Notes: generated by a model from the letters alone, not told the origin. A stretch of 35,056 bases of DNA from Streptomyces roseus (GCF_001044425.1 NZ_LFML01000162.1:8116-43171); one strand, 5' to 3'; counted from the first letter of the stretch, positions 8,721-15,724 are shown. Made by a program: numbers and translations.

Positions 8721-8898
8721 CTTCGCCGTTCGGGGGCCGGTGTCCGGATCGGGATTCCAGAAGCCCGGATTCGGGAACGGCGATACGCCGCAGATTCCCC
8801 GCGGAAAACCCTTTGCCCGGCGCCCCGGAAATGGTGTCATTGATCCATCGCGGAAAGCACACCGCGGGAAACCGGAAACAGAAGGGAGGTGCAGAGAA
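8721..8898 (+). promoter_or_regulatory. Upstream region and leader of the tandem peptide genes
   Basis: 178 bases between the terminator and the first peptide gene, which must hold the promoter if the terminator works. A possible pair is TTGCCC (8813-8818) and GTCATT (8836-8841) with a 17-base spacer; the -10 match is poor. The region is rich in GGAAA words. GGGAGGT just before 8899 is a near-ideal ribosome binding site. Confidence 0.35.
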
Positions 8899-8955
8899 AT
8901 GGACATCGTCATCATCGAGGACCGTGAGGTCGTCGCTCACCACCCGAGCCTCTGA
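8899..8955 (+). CDS. 18-residue candidate RiPP precursor, copy 1
   Basis: Encodes MDIVIIEDREVVAHHPSL and ends in TGA. GGGAGG lies nine bases before the ATG. An identical peptide is encoded 97 bases downstream with different synonymous codons (CGT/CGC Arg9, GTC/GTG Val12, CTC/CTG Leu18) and a different stop codon, so selection is on the amino acids. The N-terminal two thirds alternates hydrophobic and acidic residues, and the C-terminus carries His14-His15-Pro-Ser-Leu. There is no Cys, so lanthionine, sactipeptide and thiazole chemistry are excluded. The modifying enzymes follow at 9213-12887. The frame could be read from a GTG at 8740, but the ribosome site and the second copy support the short form. 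A regulatory leader peptide is the main alternative. Confidence 0.75.
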   Translation: MDIVIIEDREVVAHHPSL

Positions 8956-8995
8956 CCACCGGCGCATTTCCGAGTTTCCGGAGGGAGGTAAGGAA

Positions 8996-9052
8996 ATGGA
9001 CATCGTCATCATCGAGGACCGCGAGGTCGTGGCTCACCACCCGAGCCTGTAG
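8996..9052 (+). CDS. 18-residue candidate RiPP precursor, copy 2
   Basis: Encodes the same 18 residues as the gene at 8899 and ends in TAG. It has its own site, GGAGGGAGGTAAGG, with GGAGG seven bases before the ATG. The duplicated stretch includes the ribosome binding site (GGGAGGT, then GAAATGGAC), which indicates a tandem duplication of a complete translation unit followed by silent drift. Two copies should raise peptide dose relative to the single enzyme genes. A hairpin lies 43 bases downstream, before the dehydrogenase gene. Confidence 0.75.
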   Translation: MDIVIIEDREVVAHHPSL

Positions 9053-9094
9053 TGAGCCCCGGACCCTGACGTGAACGGGGTCCGCACGGAAAAA

Positions 9095-9135
9095 GCGTCC
9101 GGCTGCGAGACGGGCTATGTCCCGCAGTCGGACGC
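9095..9135 (+). terminator. Hairpin between precursor genes and enzyme genes (attenuator candidate)
   Basis: GCGTCCGGCTGCG (9095-9107) pairs with CGCAGTCGGACGC (9123-9135): 13 base pairs including one G-U. Inside the loop GGG and CCC can extend pairing. A smaller stem, GGACCC/GGGTCC, lies at 9061-9083. A partial terminator or RNA-stabilising structure here would keep precursor mRNA above enzyme mRNA, as in many RiPP operons. Confidence 0.6.
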
Positions 9136-9212
9136 TGCGCTCCACCAAGCGACGTGCTGATTCCACCGTAAGCCCCGCAACGCGCCCAGGACACCGATGA
9201 GGAGATTCGATC

Positions 9213-10307
9213 ATGAAGGTCCGCCGCCGGGAACACCTGGTCCTCAGCTGGCATCCGGACGGACTGCGCATGGGAATCCCCGGGCAGCGCCGCTGGATCG
9301 AAGTCACCCCTGATCTGCTCGCCCTCCTGACGGAGGCCGGCGACGGGGCCGACGTGCAGGAGCTCGCCGAACGCCACCCCGCCGAGGAGCGCGCCCGGGT
9401 GCACCAGGCCGTGGAAACCCTCACCGGCCTCGGCGTCCTGGTCCCGAACGAGGACGCGCCGCCGCTTCCCGAGCTGTGGGAGCGCTGGGGCGCCGTCACC
9501 GAGCGCTTCCACGACGAGGCCCGCAACGCCAACTACCTGGTCCACTCACCCCAGCGGGTCGAGCTCGTCGAGGAGATCACCTCCGAGGGCGGCGCGCCGG
9601 AGATCTTCAAGGAGTACCGGGACAAACCGGTGGTGATGCTGCCGCGCCGGCCGCTGCGCCTCGTCGCCCCGGTCGAGGACGTCTTCGCCACCCGGCGCAC
9701 GCACCGCAAGTTCACCGGCGCCGCCGTCTCCCTGGATCAGCTCGGGACCCTGCTCTTCCACAGCTTCGCGCCGCACCGGTTCATCCACGGGGGCCCGTTC
9801 GGCCCCCAGCAGTGCCGGGTCAGCTCCTCCGCCGGCGGCCGCCACGAGGTCGAGGCGTACGTGGTGGTGTACGACGTCGAAGGCGTCCAGCCGGGCCTCT
9901 ACCACTACGCGCCCGCCCGTCACGCCCTGGAACTGCTGGACCCCGATGCCCCGCGGGAGCGGATCGCGCAGCTGACGTACGAGCAGGAGCCCTCGTACGA
10001 GGGGGCGTTCACGATCTTCACCACGGCCGTCGCCAACCGGCTCGCCTGGAAGTACCGGCACCCGCGCGCGTACCGGCTGTGGATGTACGACGCCGGCCAC
10101 TACGGCCAGACCTTCGCCCTGACCGCCACGGCGCTGGGCCTGGGCCCCTTCCAGACCGTCGCGTTCGCCGACGACGAGGTGGAGCGCTTCCTCGGGGTGG
10201 ACCCCGCGGAGGAGTTCGCGGTGTACCTGCTCTCCGCCGGCGTCCCCGAGAACCCCGGGCCGCTGGTCCCGGCCGACTTCGCCTTCCCGCCCCCCTCGAA
10301 GGTCTGA
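9213..10307 (+). CDS. SagB-type FMN dehydrogenase (nitroreductase fold)
   Basis: 364 residues. The C-terminal part (about 155-355) is a nitroreductase-fold domain of the SagB/ThcOx group: RRTHRKF at 161-167, SSAGGRHEVEAYVV at 205-218, EGVQPGLYHY at 223-232 and MYDAGHYGQTFALTATALGLG at 291-311. In azole peptides SagB oxidises azolines with FMN. No YcaO cyclodehydratase is present here, so the substrate must be different. Residues 5-80 form short strands then helices (HLVLSW, GLRM, then a helical run ending GLGVLVP), a winged-helix-like layout that could bind the precursor. The ATG at 9213 follows GAGGAGA. It is the first enzyme gene after the peptides and is two bases from the next gene. Inference: it oxidises or desaturates the peptide, perhaps after hydroxylation. 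Confidence 0.85.
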   Translation: MKVRRREHLVLSWHPDGLRMGIPGQRRWIEVTPDLLALLTEAGDGADVQELAERHPAEERARVHQAVETLTGLGVLVPNEDAPPLPELWERWGAVTERFHDEARNANYLVHSPQRVELVEEITSEGGAPEIFKEYRDKPVVMLPRRPLRLVAPVEDVFATRRTHRKFTGAAVSLDQLGTLLFHSFAPHRFIHGGPFGPQQCRVSSSAGGRHEVEAYVVVYDVEGVQPGLYHYAPARHALELLDPDAPRERIAQLTYEQEPSYEGAFTIFTTAVANRLAWKYRHPRAYRLWMYDAGHYGQTFALTATALGLGPFQTVAFADDEVERFLGVDPAEEFAVYLLSAGVPENPGPLVPADFAFPPPSKV

Positions 10308-10309
10308 CG

Positions 10310-11527
10310 ATGCGAACGGCAACCGCCCCCACGGCCACGACCGCACCCTGCGCGCCGCCGTCCGCCGCCCCCTCGGACGGCGGCGGCGCACTCGCCCCGC
10401 TCGTGGGCGACCCCGAGGAGTTCCTGCGCCGCCACTGGACGCGCACGCCCCTGCTGCGCAAGGCCGTCTCGCCCGACTCCTTCGGTGGTCTCCTCTCCCT
10501 GGCGGACCTCGCCGACCTCCTCACCACCCGGGCCCTGCGGCTGCCCCACGTCCGCCTGGTGCGCGACGGACAGCAGGTCGCCGAGAGCACGTACACCGGC
10601 GTCCGCCGCATCGGACACGGCACCGTGACCGACGCGATCGTCCCCGACAAGGTGCTCAGCCACTTCGGTCTCGGCGCGACCCTCGTCCTCGACGCCGTGG
10701 AGCTGCTCGTGCCCGCCGTCGGGGCGCTCTGCGACCGGCTCGCGGCCTCCCTGTCCTGCCCGGTGGACGCCGTCGCCTTCCTCACGCCGCCCGACCGCAA
10801 GGGCCTGGCCCCGCACATCGACGATGAGGACGTCTTCGTCCTCCAGCTGTCCGGCAGCAAGCGGTGGACCGTGCACGAGCAGTTGCGCCCGGTACCGCTC
10901 ACCCCGGGCGCGCTGCCCCCTTCCGCACTCGGCCCCGTCGCGCTCACCCCGCTGCTGGAGCCCGGTGACCTCCTGTACGTCCCGCGCGGCACCCCGCACC
11001 ACGCCGAGTCCACCGGCGGCCACTCCCTGCACCTCTCCCTCGCGGCCCGCCGGCCCACCCTCGGCGCCCTCACCGAGGACACCCTGCTCGCGGCGGTGCG
11101 CGCGGCGGGGCCCGACCGCGATCTGAACAGCCTCGACCCGGCCGAGGAGATCGGCGCCCTGGTACGCGCGCACGCCTCCGGCGCGCTCGAACGGCTGGAC
11201 GCCGCGCCCGCCGCGGGCGGCGCCGGCGGCGCGCGGCGGGAGGGGGCCGCACTGGCCGGCGTACTGCGGGCGCTCGCGTCCCTCGCCGCTCCCGGCGCCC
11301 GCTACGCGGCGAGCGGCGACGTCGGCCTGACGTACGAGGACGACGGCTCGGTGGTGGCCGACTTCGGGCGCCTGCGCGCCCGGTTCCCGGCAGCCGCTCG
11401 CGTCCTCATGGAACGGCTCGCCTCCGGGGGCACCGTCGGCGCGCAGGAGTTCACCACCGACGGCGCGGCGGGCAGCGGCCCGGTGAGCCTGCTCCTGGTG
11501 CGCGGAGCCCTGCGCCTCGCACCCTGA
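10310..11527 (+). CDS. JmjC/Cupin_4 2-oxoglutarate oxygenase, ribosomal-oxygenase-like, no. 1
   Basis: 405 residues. After an Ala/Pro/Thr-rich N-terminus, a Cupin_4 domain (about 30-250) has the iron ligands His169 and Asp171 (APHIDDEDVF) and His230 (VPRGTPHH). Lys184 in SGSKRW matches the 2-oxoglutarate-binding Lys/Arg. The block GLAPHIDDEDVFVLQLSG is closer to the histidyl hydroxylases NO66/MINA53 than to the arginyl hydroxylase YcfD. The C-terminus (about 300-405) looks like the winged-helix tail of that family. The gene starts two bases after the dehydrogenase stop, with GAAGG before the ATG. Inference: it hydroxylates a residue of the 18-residue peptide, with His14, His15 and Arg9 as candidates. 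A ribosomal protein substrate cannot be excluded. Confidence 0.85.
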   Translation: MRTATAPTATTAPCAPPSAAPSDGGGALAPLVGDPEEFLRRHWTRTPLLRKAVSPDSFGGLLSLADLADLLTTRALRLPHVRLVRDGQQVAESTYTGVRRIGHGTVTDAIVPDKVLSHFGLGATLVLDAVELLVPAVGALCDRLAASLSCPVDAVAFLTPPDRKGLAPHIDDEDVFVLQLSGSKRWTVHEQLRPVPLTPGALPPSALGPVALTPLLEPGDLLYVPRGTPHHAESTGGHSLHLSLAARRPTLGALTEDTLLAAVRAAGPDRDLNSLDPAEEIGALVRAHASGALERLDAAPAAGGAGGARREGAALAGVLRALASLAAPGARYAASGDVGLTYEDDGSVVADFGRLRARFPAAARVLMERLASGGTVGAQEFTTDGAAGSGPVSLLLVRGALRLAP

Positions 11528-11627
11528 TCCGCACCCCGTCCCCCGCCCCCTGCCCTGCCCCGTGCTCTCCGTTGTTCTCCGTACCGGCGCGACGACCGAA
11601 GATCCGACCACCCGAAGGGAGCGGACC

Positions 11628-12887
11628 ATGGCCCTGGAACGCTGCACCTCCGCATCACCCGACACCTTCCGCACCCGGATATTCGGCCGCCGGCACCTGC
11701 ACAGCACGGCCGCCGAACTGCCCGCCGGCTTCGGCGACCTCTTCTCCCCCGAGGCCTTGGACGACGTACTGAGCGCGGGCCTGCGCACCTCGTCCATCCG
11801 GCTGCTGCGCGACAACGCCGAGGCGCCCGTCGCCCGGAGCGCCGCCGTCGAGGACGGCGACGCCCCGGGCTCGGCGCCGTTCGTCTCGACGGACACCGTG
11901 CGCGCCGCGCTCGCCTCCGGGCACACCCTGATCATCCGGTCCCTCCAGCGCTTCCACCCGCCGCTGCGGCGCTTCGCGCACCAGCTGTCGGCAGAGCTGG
12001 GCCATCCCGTCCGCATCAACGCCTTCGTCACCCCGCCGCACTCGCAGGGCGTCGACCTGCACTACGACACCGAGGACGTGCTCGTCCTCCAGATCACCGG
12101 GAGCAAGAGCTGGGAGCTGCGCACCCAGCCGTTCACCGATCCGCTGCCGGCGCACGCCTGGTTCCACTCCACGGACCGGCGGCGCAACGAGCTGCGCGCC
12201 GCGAGTGAGCCCCTCACCGAACTGGTGCTGCGCGAGGGCGACTCGCTGTACTTCCCGCGCGGCACCTTCCACTCACCGCGCACGCAGGAGGAGCTCTCCA
12301 TGCACCTGACGATCGCCATCCCGCCGGTCACCCGGCACGACCTGCTGACCGAGCTCGTCAGCCGGGCCGTCCAGGACGACGCCTGGCTGCGCGCGACGGT
12401 CTCGCTCGACGACCTGGAGGGGGACGCGGAGCTGGCCCGTACCGTGCTCGCCGAGGCGGCGGAGCGGCTGGCCGCGTCCGCGAAGACCACCGACACCGCC
12501 GACGTGCTCTGGGCGGTGCGCTCCGGGGCCTTCAAGTCCGTCGTCCCCGAGCCCGTTCCCGTACTGCCGGGGCCGACGTCCGCGCCCTACCGGCTGCGCG
12601 ACGGGGCGGTGTTCCGGGTGACGGAGGAACCGGACGGCACCGCGCTGCTGCGGACCGGCACCCGTACGGCGCGCGTGCCGGCGGCCGTCGCACCCGTCCT
12701 CGACTCCCTGCGCCGCGGCCCCGAGCTGAACTTCGGCGCCCTGGCCGAGGCCCTCGGCGTACCGGGGGCCACCGAGGTCTCACAGGCGCTGGTCGGCATC
12801 GGGCTGGTGACCCCGGCGGCCGCGGACCCGGCGGCGGACGCGTCGGCGGCGTCCGCGGCGGCGGACCCGGAAGGCGTCGCCGCATGA
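11628..12887 (+). CDS. JmjC/Cupin_4 2-oxoglutarate oxygenase, ribosomal-oxygenase-like, no. 2
   Basis: 419 residues, clearly different from its neighbour and not a recent duplicate. Iron ligands are His145 and Asp147 (DLHYDTEDVLVLQ) and His215 (FPRGTFHS), with Lys160 (GSKSW) for 2-oxoglutarate. The C-terminal 110 residues form a strand-helix module (YRLRDGAVFRV, then helices ending VGIGLVTP) that looks like a winged helix and could dock peptide; the last 25 residues are Ala-rich. The start at 11628 is set by GAAGGGAG seven bases upstream rather than by an earlier in-frame GTG at 11562. A 100-base gap without clear features precedes it. The next gene overlaps by ATGA. It probably modifies a second residue of the peptide. 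Confidence 0.84.
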   Translation: MALERCTSASPDTFRTRIFGRRHLHSTAAELPAGFGDLFSPEALDDVLSAGLRTSSIRLLRDNAEAPVARSAAVEDGDAPGSAPFVSTDTVRAALASGHTLIIRSLQRFHPPLRRFAHQLSAELGHPVRINAFVTPPHSQGVDLHYDTEDVLVLQITGSKSWELRTQPFTDPLPAHAWFHSTDRRRNELRAASEPLTELVLREGDSLYFPRGTFHSPRTQEELSMHLTIAIPPVTRHDLLTELVSRAVQDDAWLRATVSLDDLEGDAELARTVLAEAAERLAASAKTTDTADVLWAVRSGAFKSVVPEPVPVLPGPTSAPYRLRDGAVFRVTEEPDGTALLRTGTRTARVPAAVAPVLDSLRRGPELNFGALAEALGVPGATEVSQALVGIGLVTPAAADPAADASAASAAADPEGVAA

Positions 12888-14149
12888 GCACCGAAGTGGC
12901 ACCCGAACGGGCCGACACGAGCGCCGCCACCACCGCCGGCACCCTGCGCGCGCACCCGAGGTTCCTGCGGGTGTGGCTGGGCCAGGCCAGCGGAGCCGTC
13001 GGCGACCAACTGCTGCCGGTGGCCCTCAGCCTGTACGTCCTGCACTCGGGCGGCGGGGCCGGCGAGGTCGGCCTGGTGCTCGGCGGACGCGCCGTGTCGC
13101 TGGTGGTGTGCCTGCTGGCGGGCGGCGTACTCGCCGACCGCATGAAGCGCACCCGGATCCTCTTCGGCGCCGATCTGTTCCGAGCCGTCCTGATCCTGAC
13201 GGCCGCCGCGCTGCTCCCCTGGCTGCCCGTCGCCTCGCTGCCCCTGCTGACGATGCTCATGGGTGCCGGGGAGGCGATGTCCCGACCGGCGGCCCGCTCC
13301 CTCATCCCCTCGCTGCTGCCCGACGCGCTGCTGGAACGCGGCAACGCGCTGGTCGCCGCCGCCCACCGGAGCTCCGCCGTTCTGGGCGCCCTGGTGGGCG
13401 TATCGCTGGTGGCCCTCGTGGGGGTGCGTACGGCGCTGGTCCTCGCCGGGCTGGTCTTCGCCCTGGGCGCGCTGACGGTGCTGAAGGTGCCCGAAGACGT
13501 GCCGTCCTCGGGTCCGGGACGCCGCTCGGTGCTCGCCGACGCGGCCCACGGGCTGCGGGCCATCCGGCGCAGGCCGTGGGCGACGGCCGTGATGTTCACG
13601 GTCTGCCTGCACCTGTTCGCCGGTTCCGCGACGGCCCTGACGCTGCTGCCGGTGGTCTCCCGCGAGCACTTCGGCGGGGACGTCGCCTACGGGGTGGTGC
13701 TGTCCGCGATGGCCATCGGCGCGCTCCCGGCGATCGTGGTCGCGGGGCGCTGGCGTCCCAAGGCCCCGGGCACGGTGGCGATGCTCGTACTCACCGGCTA
13801 CGCCCTGGTCCCGCTCTCCCTGGTCGGCCCCTTCCCCCTGGCCGGGGTCGCCGCCTGTTTCGCCCTGGGCGGCTTCGTCGTGGAGATGTACTTCGTGTAC
13901 TGGGCCTCCGCGCTCCAGCGGGCCTTCCCCTCCGACGTGCTGGGCAAGGTCTTCGCCCTGGACCAGCTCAGCGCCTACGCCCTCCTCCCCCTCGGCTACG
14001 TCCTGGTCGGCCCGGCCGTCGACGCCTTCGGCTCGGCCACCGTCCTGACCGGCGGAGGCATCCTGGTCATCGCGTCGAGCCTGTTGTGCCTGGCGGTGCC
14101 GGGGGTGGCCCGCCTCGGTGGCCTGGCCGGCGAGGAACTCCCCCGCTGA
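12884..14149 (+). CDS. MFS exporter (12 TM, enterobactin-exporter/NreB-like)
   Basis: 421 residues with about 12 membrane segments. The start region FLRVWLGQASGAVGDQLLPVALSLYVL and the loop LADRMKRTRILFGADLFRAV are typical of MFS_3-type exporters. It is coupled by ATGA to the second oxygenase and ends the operon, followed by a terminator. Inference: it exports the modified peptide or a fragment and gives self-protection. It differs in family from the 14-TM exporter at 6917, which supports two separate loci. Confidence 0.87.
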   Translation: MSTEVAPERADTSAATTAGTLRAHPRFLRVWLGQASGAVGDQLLPVALSLYVLHSGGGAGEVGLVLGGRAVSLVVCLLAGGVLADRMKRTRILFGADLFRAVLILTAAALLPWLPVASLPLLTMLMGAGEAMSRPAARSLIPSLLPDALLERGNALVAAAHRSSAVLGALVGVSLVALVGVRTALVLAGLVFALGALTVLKVPEDVPSSGPGRRSVLADAAHGLRAIRRRPWATAVMFTVCLHLFAGSATALTLLPVVSREHFGGDVAYGVVLSAMAIGALPAIVVAGRWRPKAPGTVAMLVLTGYALVPLSLVGPFPLAGVAACFALGGFVVEMYFVYWASALQRAFPSDVLGKVFALDQLSAYALLPLGYVLVGPAVDAFGSATVLTGGGILVIASSLLCLAVPGVARLGGLAGEELPR

Positions 14150-14160
14150 CGGCGGCGCCT

Positions 14161-14181
14161 GGCCCGCCGGACCGGCGGGCC
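14161..14181 (+). terminator. Palindromic terminator after the peptide operon
   Basis: GGCCCGCCGG-A-CCGGCGGGCC is a perfect inverted repeat, effectively an 8-9 bp stem with a 3-5 base loop, 11 bases after the MFS stop. It lies between convergent genes. The rest of the stretch to 14246 shows nothing else. Confidence 0.65.
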
Positions 14182-14246
14182 GGCGGGCCGGGCGCCGCGG
14201 GGGACTGCCCTCATACGGCTGCCCGGTCGTGCGGCCGGGCGACCGG

Positions 14247-14504
14247 TCATCCGTCCACGGCGGCTTCGGCCCGCTCGGCCCCCTCGGCGCCCTCGGGCTC
14301 CTCGGCCTCCCAGCGCAGCAGGTCGCCCGGCTGGCACCGGAGCACCTCGCACAGCGCGGCGAGCGTCGCGAAGCGCACCGCCTTGGCGCGGCCGTTCTTC
14401 AGTACGGCCAGGTTGGCGGGCGTGATCCCCACGCGGTCCGCGAGCTCGCCCACGGACATCTTCCGCCGGGCCAGCATCACGTCGATGTCGACGCTGATCG
14501 GCAT
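14247..14504 (-). CDS. XRE-type small HTH regulator (YozG-like)
   Basis: 85 residues. The helix-turn-helix spans about 13-62 (MSVGELADRVGITPANLAVLKNG, then AALCEVLRCQPGDLL), as in the Cro/C1-like HTH_26 group. The tail is Glu/Ala-rich. Its ATG overlaps the stop of the DUF2975 gene by one base. XRE plus DUF2975 pairs such as YozG/YoaS of Bacillus are known, and the regulator probably controls its own operon, for which a candidate operator lies at 15028-15044. Confidence 0.85.
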   Translation of the reverse strand: MPISVDIDVMLARRKMSVGELADRVGITPANLAVLKNGRAKAVRFATLAALCEVLRCQPGDLLRWEAEEPEGAEGAERAEAAVDG

Positions 14505-14995
14505 CAGATCACCTCGTCCAACTCGGCCTGCATCTGCGCCGCTTCGACGTCGCGGGCGACGGCCTGCGCGAGCAGCGTCCGCAGGACGAGAACCATCAGG
14601 GCGACCCCCAGGATGGCCACGCCGATCCCGGCCATGATGACGCTGACGCCCGGGTCCTCCCGCTGCCCCGGCGCGTTGACGGCCGTGACCGCGAACCACA
14701 CCAGGGCGGCCGAAACGATCGCGCCGATCATGACGTCCACGTACCGGAAGGCCGCGTGGGAGAACACGGTGCCGCGGCGCACCATCGTCACCAGCCGCCA
14801 GACGCAGGCCAGGGCGACCTGGGCCGACAGCATGCCCAGGATCGTGATCACGCGCAGCGGGGTCAAGGGCACCGACCCGTCCTCCGGATCGTTTCCGCCG
14901 ACCAGCGCCCACACCATCCCCGCCTGCACGAACACGGTGCCGGCGAACACCACCACGAGCACCGCGCGCAGCGCCCCCACGGTCAGCTTTCCCAT
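14504..14995 (-). CDS. DUF2975 membrane protein (YoaS-like)
   Basis: 163 residues with four hydrophobic segments (about 7-30, 45-68, 88-108 and 118-140) and a charged C-terminal tail, matching the DUF2975 family. The ATG at 14995 follows GGAGGG by seven bases, and an ATG 15 bases earlier lies within that ribosome site. It forms a two-gene operon with the XRE regulator. The family's biochemical role is unknown; a membrane sensor or partner of the regulator is plausible. Confidence 0.82.
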   Translation of the reverse strand: MGKLTVGALRAVLVVVFAGTVFVQAGMVWALVGGNDPEDGSVPLTPLRVITILGMLSAQVALACVWRLVTMVRRGTVFSHAAFRYVDVMIGAIVSAALVWFAVTAVNAPGQREDPGVSVIMAGIGVAILGVALMVLVLRTLLAQAVARDVEAAQMQAELDEVI

Positions 14996-15027
14996 GACCC
15001 ATCCCTCCATCGATTTACGATGGAAAT

Positions 15028-15044
15028 CTATCGAGATTCGATAG
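15028..15044. promoter_or_regulatory. Candidate operator upstream of the DUF2975/XRE operon
   Basis: CTATCGA-GAT-TCGATAG is a perfect 7-bp inverted repeat with a 3-base centre, 33 bases upstream of the start at 14995. Related words (ATCGAT, ACGATGG) occur at 15009-15022. AT-rich for this genome, it is a plausible site for the XRE regulator. Confidence 0.55.
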
Positions 15045-15099
15045 CTTCGACAAGAGGCCGGGTCTCCCGGGCGCCCGCGCCCGGCCGGATCTGCGGGCG

Positions 15100-15366
15100 C
15101 TACGCCAGCGGTGGCGTCCAGCAGTCCGGGCCGCCGCCGCGCCAGTCGACCAGGGTGGGGTCCGTGAGGTCGAAGTCCTCGGCGTTCTCCATCCCCGTCG
15201 CCGCGAGGAAGACGGCTATGTCGCTGATCCGGTAGGCCGTGCCCAGGCTCCGCCCGTCGCACCGCACCCGGCGCCACCCTCGGTGGTCGGGCGGATGGAC
15301 GACCAGCCGGGGGGCGGGGCCCGGCTCGCCGGGCCCGCGGTTGTTTCCGGGGCAGGCGCTCGTCAT
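15100..15366 (-). CDS. Hypothetical protein, 88 aa
   Basis: I do not recognise a named family. The 88 residues include a compact core: VRCDGRSLGTAYRISDIAVFLAATG (about 34-58), then an acidic EDFDLTDPTLVDWRGGGPDCW. It has no signal peptide or membrane segment. Its ATG overlaps the stop of the upstream small gene by ATGA, which supports both as real coupled genes. It looks like one of the small conserved Streptomyces proteins, but no function can be given. Confidence 0.6.
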   Translation of the reverse strand: MTSACPGNNRGPGEPGPAPRLVVHPPDHRGWRRVRCDGRSLGTAYRISDIAVFLAATGMENAEDFDLTDPTLVDWRGGGPDCWTPPLA

Positions 15367-15602
15367 GCCGCCCTCGCCCAGGCCCGGGCTCCGGCGGCGC
15401 GGCGCAGCTCGGCCGGGCCTCCCGCCGTACGGGCCGGGCCCGACCAGTATGGGTGGGTGGAGATCGCGCACGACAGGGTGATCAGCCGGCGGCGGAGCGG
15501 GGTCGTGCCTGCGGTCGCGGGCCGGGCGGCCAGCATCCGGTACGTACGGAGCCAGTCGGCCTGGAGGCCCACCAGGTCGTCGGGGAAGGAGGTGCACTGC
15601 AT
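15363..15602 (-). CDS. Hypothetical protein, about 79 aa
   Basis: The sequence MQCTSFPDDLVGLQADWLRTYRMLAA followed by TTPLRRRLITLSCAISTHPYW resembles small uncharacterised Streptomyces proteins that I recall by pattern only. It is predicted mostly helical, with Arg-rich and Trp-containing segments. I placed the start at the ATG at 15602. A GTG at 15644 would add 14 residues (DSHHKSNTCLNWW); neither has a convincing ribosome site. The stop overlaps the next gene by ATGA, suggesting a two-gene operon divergent from pntA. Confidence 0.5.
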   Translation of the reverse strand: MQCTSFPDDLVGLQADWLRTYRMLAARPATAGTTPLRRRLITLSCAISTHPYWSGPARTAGGPAELRRAAGARAWARAA

Positions 15603-15690
15603 CCACCAATTCAAGCACGTGTTCGATTTATGGTGCGAGTCCACCGCCCCGACGACCCCTCCGCCGTACCGGAGGGGTCGCCGCCTGCGC

Positions 15691-15724
15691 GGACATGTGA
15701 CGGAGTAGCGGCCCTCACGTGTCC
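15691..15724. repeat. Inverted repeat between the hypothetical genes and pntA
   Basis: GGACATGTGA (15691-15700) pairs with TCACGTGTCC (15715-15724) except for one T/G position, with a 14-base spacer. Two TGATCA palindromes follow downstream, before pntA. This interval must contain promoters for both directions, so the repeat may be an operator or a leader hairpin. Confidence 0.45.

Noticed and set aside
8740..8955. Longer (71-residue) version of the first micro-peptide from an upstream GTG
   Set aside because: The upstream GTG has no ribosome site, the extension is not shared with copy 2, and an excellent GGGAGG site precedes the ATG at 8899.
9071..9160. A 29-codon GTG frame containing two Cys between the precursors and the dehydrogenase gene
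   Set aside because: No ribosome site, no second copy, and the stretch is explained by the stem-loop at 9095-9135.
15603..15644. GTG at 15644 as the start of the small hypothetical gene
   Set aside because: Neither candidate start has a clear ribosome site. I preferred the ATG at 15602 because the protein's compact core begins there; the choice is uncertain.
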